A DNA stretch of 64,000 nt from Prostheceraeus crozeri (lineage: Eukaryota > Platyhelminthes > Polycladida > Euryleptidae): positions 1 through 64,000 of the forward strand of contig CAJQUW010012927.1 in assembly GCA_907163375.1 (NCBI GenBank), read 5' to 3'. The notes under the pieces were generated by a model, which was given only the letters and a program-made list of their open reading frames with translations, was not told where the DNA came from and searched no databases. Positions 46,969 to 56,238 of this stretch are shown here, piece after piece. Made by a program: the position numbers and the translations under genes. How positions within the stretch are numbered: position 1 is the stretch's first letter; the number at the start of each line of letters is the position of its first letter.

Positions 46969-47042
46969 CTACATAGAGCATTAATTCCTTCAAAGAACTC
47001 AGGTGCGGTCTGAGTAATTGAAGAATGAGTTTTATATTTTTC

Positions 47043-47297
47043 CGTAATAATGAAAACACCATTGATTGCTCGGCGCTTCGTCCGTTCTCCATTGGAGCGT
47101 ACACGGAACTGAATGACATCACGGCGTGGACAGTTGCAAAGACCGTCATGACATCTTGTGTGTAATGCCAGCCAGATCGAGTATTTGTCATGACGGTCTT
47201 TGCAACTGTCCACGTTGTGATGTCATTCAGTTCCATGTACGCTTCAATGGAGAACGGACGAAGCGCCGAGCAATCTATGGTGTTTTCATTATTGCGG
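47043..47297. repeat. About 111-bp-arm palindrome
   Basis: The left arm 47,043-47,153 (CGTAATAATGAAAACACC to GACCGTCATGACA) and the inverted right arm 47,186-47,297 flank a 32-base loop, with a few mismatches. It is probably a fold-back MITE. Reading frames on both strands across it mirror each other and are not taken as genes. Confidence 0.8.
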
Positions 47298-48179
47298 ATT
47301 ATTTACAAATGGGCACCAACAAAGCGAATGTTTATATTTTTAGTCATTTTTGATAATGTGTTGGATAGTGTCGACTCATGGACATGCTATCATGATTGAC
47401 CCTTTTCAACTACCGCTGTCAAATTATTTTTACCAAATAACTCATTGCCGTGTGCAGAATCAAATCTACATCCTTGTCCCTTATTTCTGCATTTGAGTTA
47501 TAAAAGATTTTGAACAACTTGTCAAGTTGCTTGTCTTCTCTTATGAATATCCTTTATACCTTGTTGATATATTTGCATTATATAGTGCATGTAAGAACCA
47601 ATTACATAATGCAGATCGCATATTATCAAGGAATCATGTCAAAATACAAAAAACAGAGGTTCAATTAGCTCACTAATACAAAAATCCTTAAAGTTCATAA
47701 AACATCAAAATAATAAATGCAAAATAAAAAAAGCGAAACTCCTACACCGGAAACGCGCCTCTAATAGCAGCACTGCCCACAAGAATTACCCACAAGTTTC
47801 ATATCTGTTGCGCCTCATTTTCTTCACTTTTTCTGCGACAAGCCATAAACAATTAGTAACTTTTGTAACTTGTGTATAATAAACTTATGTAAATTTGGCT
47901 GGGTGCCAAAGGATCCGCAACTGCAGCATCCAAAGTCAATATCGGCTATGCAGCCAAGGCGCCAATGACATGCCATCATCGCGTTTGTCAACAGATCTTG
48001 TTAGGCCCGTTGGCTCTGAGATGGTGGGAATGTTGATTGACTATAAAGAGAGTTGGATTGTTTCGTTGAGCATGACATGCCGAGGGAGTTGACCGCACTT
48101 CTTTGACAAGACAGTTCATGGATGGTGACCATCTTCAGCCACTGCCACTCCACGGACAATATATGAGAGTAGTGTATTT
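47298..48179. other. Non-coding flank of the large Polinton
   Basis: Nothing recognised. A 65-codon frame at 47,895-48,092 has no motif. Confidence 0.45.
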
Positions 48180-48505
48180 TTGGCCGGCCCAGGACAAGTA
48201 AGAAAAAAAAAAAAATAGGGACCCCTGAAATTTATAAAAAAACAGTCACCGGCCCAGGACAAGTAAAAAAAAAAAAAAAAATAGGAACCCCCTGAAATTT
48301 ATAAAAAAACAGTCAAAATAGTTACAAAAAATGAAAAAATACAAAAATAGGAAAGTACCTCTAAAATCACCAATTTATGGGTCAAAATAGATACAAAAAA
48401 TGAAAAAATACAAAAAATAGGGAACTACCTTGAAATTTATAAAAAACATGTAAAATCACCAATTCACGGGCTAAAATAGATACAAAATAGGAAAGTACCT
48501 TAAAG
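48180..48505. repeat. A-rich tandem repeat at the left end of copy B
   Basis: GGCCCAGGACAAGTAA followed by an A-run and a CCCTGAAATTTATAAAAAAAC tail occurs twice, then shorter units with ATACAAAAAATGAAAAAATA and AAAATCACCAATT repeat to 48,505. It lies just upstream of the first gene and may be terminal-repeat remains. Confidence 0.75.
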
Positions 48506-48537
48506 TATGACCCATGAACAAAAATATTCATTTAAAA

Positions 48538-49152
48538 ATGGAAGATGAAAAAACAAAAGAACCATCAGCCCCCTTATATCCTTCATTATCATATGACATA
48601 AAACCTTCGGTTCCCAATGAAATGGATATAGCAAAACACAAAGATAGAGTCAGGTACATGAAAGATAAGGAAGCCCAATTATTACTTAAACTAGAACATT
48701 ATAATAAATTAAGAAAACGATGGACCATAGCTAAGAATGTGACACAAGGCGTTGGTATATGTTTAACAATTTCTTTAGGCGCTCTCACTATTGGCATTTC
48801 GTCTGGCGTTCTTACAATTCCTGTTGTCGCTACAGTTTTAACAGGCACAGGTGTCTTCACAACGTCACTTGCAACAGTGATAGATAAATCTGTAATGACT
48901 AAGAAACGAAAATCCTTAAGTAAGAAACATGCACATGTCAAAGAAGTATATGATAAACTACATTACTACTTCCAGAGAGTGTGTGATGACAATGTTATTA
49001 CGTTAGATGAGATTGAAAAATTTGACCAAATAGCTAGAGAAGCAACTAAAATTCCTGTTAAACCTCAAGACAAAGTAAACAATGAAGCTTTTTTAGAAGA
49101 AATAAGAACTTTATTAAAAACGTTAGAACAAAGTTCCATAGAACAAAAATAA
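48538..49152 (+). CDS. Membrane protein with adjacent PSAP and LYPSL late-domain motifs
   Basis: 204 codons from the ATG inside TTTAAAAATGG at 48,538; an in-frame ATG at 48,514 lacks this context. Residues 9-17 read PSAPLYPSL: a perfect P(S/T)AP motif followed directly by LYPxL. In retroviruses and other budding viruses these short motifs recruit Tsg101 and ALIX of the ESCRT machinery. Residues 38-65 are charged and helical (KHKDRVRYMKDKE). Residues about 70-112 are a long hydrophobic stretch rich in G, T, I and V, probably two membrane helices. Basic and helical parts follow (KKRKSLSKKH, YYFQRVCDDNV). The copy A partner at 4,124-4,756 keeps IYPSL and the hydrophobic part. No known family was recognised. 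A role in membrane interaction or egress is inferred from the motifs. Confidence 0.75.
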   Translation: MEDEKTKEPSAPLYPSLSYDIKPSVPNEMDIAKHKDRVRYMKDKEAQLLLKLEHYNKLRKRWTIAKNVTQGVGICLTISLGALTIGISSGVLTIPVVATVLTGTGVFTTSLATVIDKSVMTKKRKSLSKKHAHVKEVYDKLHYYFQRVCDDNVITLDEIEKFDQIAREATKIPVKPQDKVNNEAFLEEIRTLLKTLEQSSIEQK

Positions 49153-49221
49153 GTTGTTCAGTAAAATGTTTTTGCTGTGTACCAATGCTACCACAAAATT
49201 CAAATATTATCTTATAAAATA

Positions 49222-50019
49222 ATGCAGAGCAATGAGACAAAAATAAAACAACTAGAAGAATTAATAAAACAGAAAAATATTATGAAGAAAAAACATAGAC
49301 AATATCGAATGCTACAAGCTGGTGTTCAATCTGAGATGAAAGACAAAATCCAATTAGTTGACCAAATTAAATCTGATATTAAGAAAGAACTTATAGTTCA
49401 TGATAAACGAATTGATATAGCGGATCCACTGCAGAAAACCATCATGGATGATTATGGTTTGTTAGAAGCAAACATAGAAAAGAAATTACCCAAATCTATG
49501 CTCTTTGAACATTCTACTTCATTTATAGATGGAAAGGCATCTATTAGATTTTCCTTAGGTGGAAAAGAATTATCTATAAATCCTAAAGAAAGTTTAATTT
49601 TTGCACCAGACAAAACAGCTTTCAGTTTAGACAGAAATTTCGTGGATTTATTAAGAGGAGCGAATTTACATAAATATCCCCCCGATGATCTACTGAAATA
49701 CAAAACTATGCTAGATAAGGTTGGAAGTGGGAAACATCTTAAGCGTTATAAACAATTAGAACACTTATTATCAACATCAACCAGTGTTCCAACAGCAACT
49801 GGTTATTCAACACCTGTTGTATTTTTATCAGACAACCCACAAGAATTAGTAGAAAGATATAATATTTTATTAGCTGCAGCAAAAGAAGGACATAATTCCG
49901 TTTTTAACGAAATGCATGCAATCTTAGATAAACTATTCCAAAACAGAGCTATAACTGAACAAGAGTACAAACACTTCTCTAATGATATCATTTTACTTAG
50001 CAGCACTAGAAGGACATAA
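49222..50019 (+). CDS. Conserved Polinton coiled-coil protein, role unknown
   Basis: 265 codons from ATG 49,222 (TATAAAATAATG context); an earlier in-frame start gives 15 more residues without support. The N-terminal 90 residues are heptad-like and charged (KIKQLEELIKQKNIMKKKHR). A conserved middle follows, with SFIDGKASIRFSLGGKEL, FSLDRNFVDLLRGAN and LKRYKQLEHLLS. After a variable linker comes a conserved tail (NPQELVERYNILLAAAKEGH). The copy A partner shares all blocks. It sits 14 bases before the penton gene in the same direction, in a virion block. No enzyme motif is seen. An assembly or internal virion protein is possible but not shown. Confidence 0.75.
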   Translation: MQSNETKIKQLEELIKQKNIMKKKHRQYRMLQAGVQSEMKDKIQLVDQIKSDIKKELIVHDKRIDIADPLQKTIMDDYGLLEANIEKKLPKSMLFEHSTSFIDGKASIRFSLGGKELSINPKESLIFAPDKTAFSLDRNFVDLLRGANLHKYPPDDLLKYKTMLDKVGSGKHLKRYKQLEHLLSTSTSVPTATGYSTPVVFLSDNPQELVERYNILLAAAKEGHNSVFNEMHAILDKLFQNRAITEQEYKHFSNDIILLSSTRRT

Positions 50020-50033
50020 ATTTAGTTAAAAAA

Positions 50034-50822
50034 ATGTCTTCGGCAGAACTAGAAAAAATTAATAAGCATTTAGAAAATTTAACCGAGATTTTAACCTCAT
50101 CAAAATTTAGTACGACATTAAAATTTATAACAACTATTTCATCCCATACCTGTCATTTAGATCCTATTATTCACTTAGAACAAGACAAACATTATGAAGT
50201 AGCACTAACTAGTTTTTCAACATTTAACACTATACAAAATATTATCAAAGATGTAAATGACCGATTTAAATATTCTAATGATCAAGGTAAAACTTGGAAA
50301 GAATTAACTTTTCTTCCTGGATCTTATGAAGTTGAATCGATTTCCAATGAAATAAAAAGACATTTAGGCATTCAATTTAAAGACAAGAAACAATTACATT
50401 TCGCAGTTGAACCAGCAGTAAATAAATTTTCTCTTACTTTAGATGAAGATCATCAAGTTGATTTTAATATTGACAAATCTTTATCAAGACTATTAGGATT
50501 TAAAAAGAAACTCTATACACAAGGTTTTCATATAAGTGAAAATATACCTAAAGTAACTGAAATAAATTCAATCAACGTTCAATGTGATATTATAGAAGGT
50601 GGTTATGTTAATGGAAAGCTGTCAAATAATATCTTCAGTTATCCAGCATTTACAGTTCCGATTGGTTACAGTTTGAATGTAATCCCAAAATCATTAATAT
50701 ATTTCCCTGTTACAAGAAAAACAATTAATTCAATTACAATTAGAATAACAGATGAGAAAGGAAAGGAAATAAATTTTGGAGGCGAAGAAATTATGATAGA
50801 TCTTTTGGTTCGGGAGGTATGA
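50034..50822 (+). CDS. Penton / minor capsid protein (single jelly roll)
   Basis: 262 codons, starting in AGTTAAAAAAATG. The sequence is beta-rich with the pattern I know from Polinton and adintovirus vertex proteins: HYEVALTSFSTFNTIQN near residue 57, FLPGSYEVESISNEIKRH near 100, SLSRLLGF near 153, CDIIEGGYVNGK near 188, VIPKSLIYFPV near 220 and the ending INFGGEEIMIDLLVREV. Five copies would form each capsid corner and hold the place for an attachment fibre. The gene is followed after 22 bases by the packaging ATPase. Copy A has a frameshifted partner. The fold is inferred from family resemblance. Confidence 0.88.
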   Translation: MSSAELEKINKHLENLTEILTSSKFSTTLKFITTISSHTCHLDPIIHLEQDKHYEVALTSFSTFNTIQNIIKDVNDRFKYSNDQGKTWKELTFLPGSYEVESISNEIKRHLGIQFKDKKQLHFAVEPAVNKFSLTLDEDHQVDFNIDKSLSRLLGFKKKLYTQGFHISENIPKVTEINSINVQCDIIEGGYVNGKLSNNIFSYPAFTVPIGYSLNVIPKSLIYFPVTRKTINSITIRITDEKGKEINFGGEEIMIDLLVREV

Positions 50823-50844
50823 TTAAAAAATATTGACTTAAAAA

Positions 50845-51621
50845 ATGAGTGAAAGCAGTTGTGAAAAATATCCACTAAACAAGAAAGTGAAATTCAATCA
50901 TCATCATAACTTGTCAAATAAAGTTTTATCAGTTATTTGTGGAAGATCAGGTTGTGGAAAAACATATCTATTATTTAAAATTCTCACGACACCCAAATTT
51001 TTGGATTATAACAATCTTATCATTTATACAACAACAGCAGAACAACCTATTTATCAATTTTTGAAACATGGTTTTGAAAATAATCTTACAAAATCAACTA
51101 TAGCTTCACTGTTTGAAGAATATGAAAAATCGGAGTATGAAGAAGAAATAAGTTCCTGGTGTGAAGAAGCAGCGAAAAATAAACAACTAGTAGAACCCAA
51201 TAAAAATAAACACATAACGATACAATTAATAGATGATAGTGGCAATATGCAAGATCCTAGTAAACTAAATAAAACGAAAAAACATTGTGTGGTGTTTGAT
51301 GATTGTGTTAATGACAGAAATCAGGCAGTTCAGAGAAATTATTTTACAAGAGGTAGACACAATAACTGTAGTGTCTTTTATTTGACACAAAGTATGTATT
51401 CATTAGATGGAAGTGTTATTAGAAAGAATGCTAATATTTTTATGCTTTTCGAAATCAACCAAAGAAACCTAAGTGATTTGTTAAGAGACTTATGTATAAG
51501 AGATAAAGATGAATTTAAACAATCGTGTAACAATGCTTGGGCAAACGACTATGGTTTTATCACAGTCAATATTGATAAAAAAGTACATGATAGAGTTATC
51601 GAACAATTGTTCGCTGACTGA
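50845..51621 (+). CDS. FtsK/HerA (A32-like) genome-packaging ATPase
   Basis: 258 codons, starting in CTTAAAAAATG. Walker A GRSGCGKT lies at residues 34-41. Walker B VVFDDC lies near 150, followed by a strand with GRHNNCSVFYLTQSM near 170, whose glutamine fits sensor position. This layout is that of A32-like packaging motors of Polintons and related double-jelly-roll viruses, which pump DNA into the capsid. The gene closes the rightward virion block and ends face to face with the polymerase gene across a hairpin pair. The copy A partner (1,537-2,280) has lost the Walker A lysine. It is intact here. Confidence 0.92.
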   Translation: MSESSCEKYPLNKKVKFNHHHNLSNKVLSVICGRSGCGKTYLLFKILTTPKFLDYNNLIIYTTTAEQPIYQFLKHGFENNLTKSTIASLFEEYEKSEYEEEISSWCEEAAKNKQLVEPNKNKHITIQLIDDSGNMQDPSKLNKTKKHCVVFDDCVNDRNQAVQRNYFTRGRHNNCSVFYLTQSMYSLDGSVIRKNANIFMLFEINQRNLSDLLRDLCIRDKDEFKQSCNNAWANDYGFITVNIDKKVHDRVIEQLFAD

Positions 51622-51649
51622 AAGTCTATAGAACATTTGTTCTCTGACT

Positions 51650-51677
51650 AGGCTTCGCCTCGAGGGGCTTTGCCTCT
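51650..51677. terminator. Twin GC-rich hairpins between convergent ATPase and polymerase genes
   Basis: AGGC-TTC-GCCT (51,650-51,660) is followed by a second hairpin with GGC-TTT-GCC at its top (51,662-51,677). They lie between the stops of two genes that face each other. The same design follows the ATPase gene in copy A (1,508-1,534). A shared 3'-end or transcription stop signal is inferred. Confidence 0.55.
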
Positions 51678-51695
51678 GACTAGATGTTAAAGAAA

Positions 51696-54600
51696 TTAAA
51701 AAGGTAAAGTAGTAATTCCATCAGGCAAAATCTTTCTTTTATCATCAAATGGATCTAATGCCAATTTATGTTCCTCTTTTAAATACATTTTATGTTTCCT
51801 TGAATTAAGTCTATAATTACATGCCGCCTTTATTTCATTATTAAATAATACATTCTTATAATCTTGAAATGTTATTTGGTTAACCACCGATGCCTTTGAA
51901 ATTCCTTTTAATGTTTTATGTGTTTTAACAGGCAAAGCCCTGGAAGACATCTCCGATGACCTAATATTACTAGTTGTATAACAATAACATTTAGATTTAA
52001 GAAATACAGCTTCTGTTATGTACTCCTCATTTCCTTCTAGTTCATCTTTCACTTTACATAAATCAGAAGGATGAATGATATCTTTTATTTTATCTATTTC
52101 TTTATCAAGTGAAGAATTAAATGGTATTGTTAATTCTAAGAAAACAGAATCCGTATCGCTGAAGTGAAGTTTATAGTTTTCACCATAAGCAGGTGCTAAA
52201 TGATCATATATAAAATTGTACATAAATAGTTTAGCTAGTTCTAATATAGTGAATCCTATAAAATTAAACTTGTCATGTTTTACAATGCTTCTTCTTAGAT
52301 GAACAGCACAAAGTTCATCACTGAATCTAGTAGTTCTTTTATATGTTGGTTTCCTAGTTAAATTTTGGAAACGATCTTTATTATAAACTATTTCTATGTT
52401 CTGTCTGTTACGTACATTCTCTAAAGTCTTTCCATAAAATGCGTTATTCATTAATTTAAAAAATACGTTACCAAAGTCATCTTTATTTCTCTTAGCTATT
52501 TTACGTTTCTCTATATTAAATTCTATATAATTTTTTAACCACTTAGATTTCTTATATACTAATTTTCGGTGAATTTTAGTGAGAATCATTCCATGATCTA
52601 AATACCAATCTAACATCCTTCCTTCAATAACATATTTTTCTTTATCACTTTGAGTTAACATGAGTTTCTTGGTTGGCCTGTACTTTGGAGGGATTATGGT
52701 CTTTTGATAATCTGTAAAGTCATCCATATTAGGTATTTTATTTTCAGGACAGAACGGGAAATACTTTGTCGTATCTTTTAGTACATCAGGGTACTTTAAG
52801 TCAACTTCATACACATATCCATATCCATCTTCAACAGTACGTTCATAAACTAATTTGTCACACCACTCCATCTCACCTGTAGGCAATTCTTGTATCATAC
52901 AAGAAGAATATAAACTATTAAAATCATAATATAACAAATAGTTCTCTCTCATAAACTCATCAATTGCATTTTCACGTTCTACTCCTTCCCGTTTCGTTCG
53001 AAAAATTTCTAATATCTTTTCTTTCTCCTCTAGTGACAAAGGTTTCATTATTCCATATTCTTTTGGGTTTACTTTCTTGTTATAACATTTAACATATCTA
53101 TTACCTAAAACAGATGATACACCGCCTCTAATTCCAGATTCAAAAAATAATAATTTATCATATGTATTTTCTTTATAATGTTTAAGTTTAACGGACTTTG
53201 TCCTAGAGCCATCGGCTTGAACACCAGTATGTTTAAGTCCTGCTAACCATGTTAAACCTGGTGTAGAATAGCAATAACATGGATCTATTCCATAATATTC
53301 GATACACATATCACGAAAGTTTTCAAATAGATCAGCTAGTATTAACACATCTATCTGAAGATACTTCATTGTGTAATCGTACATGGTTCTACAATTTAAC
53401 TCTTTCCAATTCTTCTGTGCTTCTGCATAATCTTCTTCTGATAGTTCAGATTGTTTCAATGTTGTTTTAAATTTGTTACGTCGTGGAAGTTGTTGTTCTT
53501 CCATTATTTCATTTATCCTGTTTATGTCTCCAGTTAAATATTCATATGGAAATATGCCTTTAAGAGGACTCAAGTTATACTTATTTAATACTTTACATTG
53601 TTCAGGTTTTAATGTTTTACCCATGGCTTCCAATGAATAAGGAGTAAAAAATCTAAATGCATCTAATATTCTAATACAACCAAATTGCATTGAGAAGTAT
53701 TCTTCTTCTGTTTTACACAGTATGTTCGTTCTTAATTGCTGTAATATTTTCGAAGAGAATAACTCTTTTATTATTAGATGGAAATCATACTTAGAACCAT
53801 TATAGAAATATAAAGGAACAAAGTTATATCTAAATTTATTTGCATTAAGATTACAAGAATTATGTGCTGCACCTCTATATAAACCATTTAGATGATCATG
53901 ATCTTTTACTTTGTCAGTGACTAATTCTTTACCACAGTAATAACAATTCTTTTCATTATTAAATTGTACTAATTGTTCAGACGTTAATGGAAGCATTGGT
54001 TTATTTGTTTTAAGCAATTGTGAAAAACGTTCCTGCAATTCTTCTATTGTGTTAACAAACTTTATAGCACTATCCTCGCCATAGTACTGGTAATATTCTG
54101 ATTGAAACAAATTGGGATAATTTGAATGAATGTACATTCCCCAACATAATGGTTTTTGTTCAAATAAATTATTGTTACATTTGTCTGTAATTTTAACATT
54201 ATATGCTTCAAAATCACAATATATTACAAATGGTACTTTGTTCTTATAGTGCCATTTGTTGTATTCTAAATAATCTTCTTTTGGAAACGTATTTCTGACT
54301 GCTTCATTTTGTTGACAATTTACCAAGTGATTATTTAATGCTTGCTTGGTTCTAAAGCTCGTCATACATTGGAGACAAGGGAAATTAGTATGATCGGAAG
54401 TTTTTGTAAAAATAGAAACATCTTTACATAATATGTAATGACCTTGATAATATAGTATATTTGCTTGTGCCGGTTGTATTAAATGTTGTAACTGCTGTTG
54501 ATATTGTTGCTGTAACTGCTGTTGATACTGTTGTTGTAACATCTGTGACTGTTGTTGAAACATCTGTGACTGTTGTTGATATTGTTGCTGTAACATCTGT

Positions 54601-54755
54601 AGCTGCTGTTGGTCTCCAGAAGTAACAGGACGACCTTTATAATTATTATGATTAATCATTATGGGCGTTAATGTCTTTTTAATTTCATATTTTTCAGTAC
54701 ATATTACAACGTCTTGATAAATAATATTATGGTGTATATAATTAACCGCGTTCAT
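51696..54755 (-). CDS. Protein-primed-type DNA polymerase B, lineage II, main part
   Basis: 1,019 codons. In order: a Q-rich run (residues about 48-95, repeats of QQQYQQQ type); a C2H2 finger (CLQCMTSF and HLVNC, about 125-145); exonuclease I (IYCDFEAY, about 180); an HNH/endonuclease VII-like zinc unit (CYYCGKEL, then KDHDHLNGLYRGAAHNSCN, about 268-300); exonuclease II (YNGSKYDFHL, about 317); exonuclease III (YLQIDVLILAD, about 466); polymerase motif A (YYDFNSLYSS, about 610), motif B (KLMNNAFYGK, about 768) and motif C (FSDTDSVFLE, about 867). All catalytic residues are present. It would copy the element DNA with a protein primer. The true N-terminal half is in the next frame upstream (54,742-55,776), overlapping by 14 bases. 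The ATG at 54,755 lacks the A-tract seen at other starts, so both frames may form one protein. Confidence 0.92.
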   Translation of the reverse strand: MNAVNYIHHNIIYQDVVICTEKYEIKKTLTPIMINHNNYKGRPVTSGDQQQLQMLQQQYQQQSQMFQQQSQMLQQQYQQQLQQQYQQQLQHLIQPAQANILYYQGHYILCKDVSIFTKTSDHTNFPCLQCMTSFRTKQALNNHLVNCQQNEAVRNTFPKEDYLEYNKWHYKNKVPFVIYCDFEAYNVKITDKCNNNLFEQKPLCWGMYIHSNYPNLFQSEYYQYYGEDSAIKFVNTIEELQERFSQLLKTNKPMLPLTSEQLVQFNNEKNCYYCGKELVTDKVKDHDHLNGLYRGAAHNSCNLNANKFRYNFVPLYFYNGSKYDFHLIIKELFSSKILQQLRTNILCKTEEEYFSMQFGCIRILDAFRFFTPYSLEAMGKTLKPEQCKVLNKYNLSPLKGIFPYEYLTGDINRINEIMEEQQLPRRNKFKTTLKQSELSEEDYAEAQKNWKELNCRTMYDYTMKYLQIDVLILADLFENFRDMCIEYYGIDPCYCYSTPGLTWLAGLKHTGVQADGSRTKSVKLKHYKENTYDKLLFFESGIRGGVSSVLGNRYVKCYNKKVNPKEYGIMKPLSLEEKEKILEIFRTKREGVERENAIDEFMRENYLLYYDFNSLYSSCMIQELPTGEMEWCDKLVYERTVEDGYGYVYEVDLKYPDVLKDTTKYFPFCPENKIPNMDDFTDYQKTIIPPKYRPTKKLMLTQSDKEKYVIEGRMLDWYLDHGMILTKIHRKLVYKKSKWLKNYIEFNIEKRKIAKRNKDDFGNVFFKLMNNAFYGKTLENVRNRQNIEIVYNKDRFQNLTRKPTYKRTTRFSDELCAVHLRRSIVKHDKFNFIGFTILELAKLFMYNFIYDHLAPAYGENYKLHFSDTDSVFLELTIPFNSSLDKEIDKIKDIIHPSDLCKVKDELEGNEEYITEAVFLKSKCYCYTTSNIRSSEMSSRALPVKTHKTLKGISKASVVNQITFQDYKNVLFNNEIKAACNYRLNSRKHKMYLKEEHKLALDPFDDKRKILPDGITTLPF

Positions 54756-55776
54756 TATATTGTATTTCTGTTTGACATAATCTTTTGTTACTTATATAAA
54801 ATTCTTTTACGTTTGCATAGACAGTGCCATTAATTGTAACATTATCAGTATATAAGGGAGTAATATTACCCACAGAATTATACTTAACATTTAATTCAAA
54901 CACATTTACTTCTATTAAATCTTTGTTCTTTTTATGAAACTTTTGTAGCTTATTATAATCATATGGAAATTCATTTAGTCCATCAGAAAGATCAAAATCA
55001 TATAAGTATTCTTCTTTATTATAATGACTTATTCTTTCTTTGTGATATTGCGTAGGATGTAAATGTGCTATAACACTCCACAGAAAACAATACTGATCAT
55101 CATTTTGAATGTTAATTATTTGTGGTGAACTGAAAGGTAGGGGTATGTAACTACCTCCAGTATTATTTTTATATTTATTAATTACTAATTTCTTAGATAT
55201 TACTTTAACAAGCTTCCAACCAGATTCACGCAATTGAGCTTCAAGTATAGCATCTTTTAATTTAATAATCATTATTTCAAATATAGGTTCTATATCCTCT
55301 ACGTTATGAATTTCTTGTGTTTTACTGAAATGACCTTGTATTATTTCTTCAATATTTCCATCAGGCCCAGTCTTTGTGTATCGTACTTCTACATTCATAT
55401 AACATTTGAAAGATTTTCTAAATATGTTATAAAAGTTATATAGAATATCATAAAAGGTTTCATCGGTTTCTGCAGTTTCATCATACACATCATGTTCATC
55501 ATTAAATAAAAACCTTACATCTACTTCAGGTTCATCTATTACACTAAAAACTTTTTTATATTCTGAATACGAATAATCATCAAATACTCTTTTGACTTCT
55601 ATATCAGTAGGTAATGTTTTTAGATAGTTTATATATTCATTCATTCTCGTTATATTACTTGTATCATGTCGTTCTACATTCTGTAAATGCATACGACTAT
55701 TTAAATGAGATTTATAACCTCTAGGCGTCTGTAACTGTTTGTTGCACAGGGTACAATATAGGTTACCTTCTTCCAT
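54742..55776 (-). CDS. DNA polymerase B, N-terminal part in a separate reading frame
   Basis: 344 codons from an ATG in GGTAAAATGGAAG. It begins with a C2H2 finger (YCTLCNKQLQ, then HLNSRMHLQ), then an acidic region. A block follows that precedes the exonuclease in this polymerase lineage: LVINKYKNNTGGSYIPLP, then NDDQYCFLWSVIAHLHP and YDFDLSDGLNEFPYDYNKLQ. In other Polintons I know, this block and the polymerase are one protein. Here the frame ends at 54,742, inside the first codons of the next frame. No slippery heptamer was seen in the overlap, so a decay frameshift, programmed shifting or two separate proteins are all possible. Confidence 0.75.
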   Translation of the reverse strand: MEEGNLYCTLCNKQLQTPRGYKSHLNSRMHLQNVERHDTSNITRMNEYINYLKTLPTDIEVKRVFDDYSYSEYKKVFSVIDEPEVDVRFLFNDEHDVYDETAETDETFYDILYNFYNIFRKSFKCYMNVEVRYTKTGPDGNIEEIIQGHFSKTQEIHNVEDIEPIFEIMIIKLKDAILEAQLRESGWKLVKVISKKLVINKYKNNTGGSYIPLPFSSPQIINIQNDDQYCFLWSVIAHLHPTQYHKERISHYNKEEYLYDFDLSDGLNEFPYDYNKLQKFHKKNKDLIEVNVFELNVKYNSVGNITPLYTDNVTINGTVYANVKEFYISNKRLCQTEIQYNERG

Positions 55777-55856
55777 TTTACCTTTTTTTAAATAAAAATT
55801 TATGTTTTACTTTTTTATAAAAAAAATTTATGTTTTACACAAAAACCTCGATTTCA

Positions 55857-56219
55857 TCAACTGCATCTTCGATGCTGAGGCGCAAAGCGTTGTCTTTGTT
55901 TGTTATACACAGGAATATTTAATTCATTTAATGTCTCTAGATCGTAAGCTGTTAAATGTTCTTTCTTAACCAACCACCATAAATTATTATACGCTAAGAA
56001 TACTCTGAAACTTCGTAGACACGGTGGTAAGTATCCATTTTTCATATGTGGTTTTAAACCGTGTTTTATTTTATAGTCCTTAACGAACTCTATGTATTTA
56101 TGATGGTAATGAAATTTAACTTCTTTCTTGGAATTTATAGGATTTATAGGATGATGATAATCTGTTAACACTGGTATGTGTTTGATGATATACTGACTAT
56201 AGTCATTATGTTTAGGCAT
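55857..56219 (-). CDS. Small conserved protein upstream of the polymerase
   Basis: 120 codons, starting in an A-tract (AAAAAATATG). HIPVLTDYHHPINPINSKKE and FVKDYKIKHGLKP are shared with copy A (1,233-1,421), which also lies just before a polymerase gene. The second half (LAYNNLWWLVKKEHLTAYDL, then LNIPVYN) is present only here. It is basic and rich in H, Y and K. No known domain was recognised. Since protein-primed polymerases need a terminal protein, and one is not otherwise seen, this is a candidate on position alone. Confidence 0.65.
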   Translation of the reverse strand: MPKHNDYSQYIIKHIPVLTDYHHPINPINSKKEVKFHYHHKYIEFVKDYKIKHGLKPHMKNGYLPPCLRSFRVFLAYNNLWWLVKKEHLTAYDLETLNELNIPVYNKQRQRFAPQHRRCS

Positions 56220-56238
56220 ATTTTTTTTTTAAAAAAAA

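Noticed and set aside
46758-47399. Overlapping frames of 69-151 codons on both strands
   Set aside because: They cross the 47,043-47,297 palindrome and mirror one another; no known motif.
53279-53470. Plus-strand frame inside the polymerase gene
   Set aside because: Shadow of the polymerase frame with no A-tract start.
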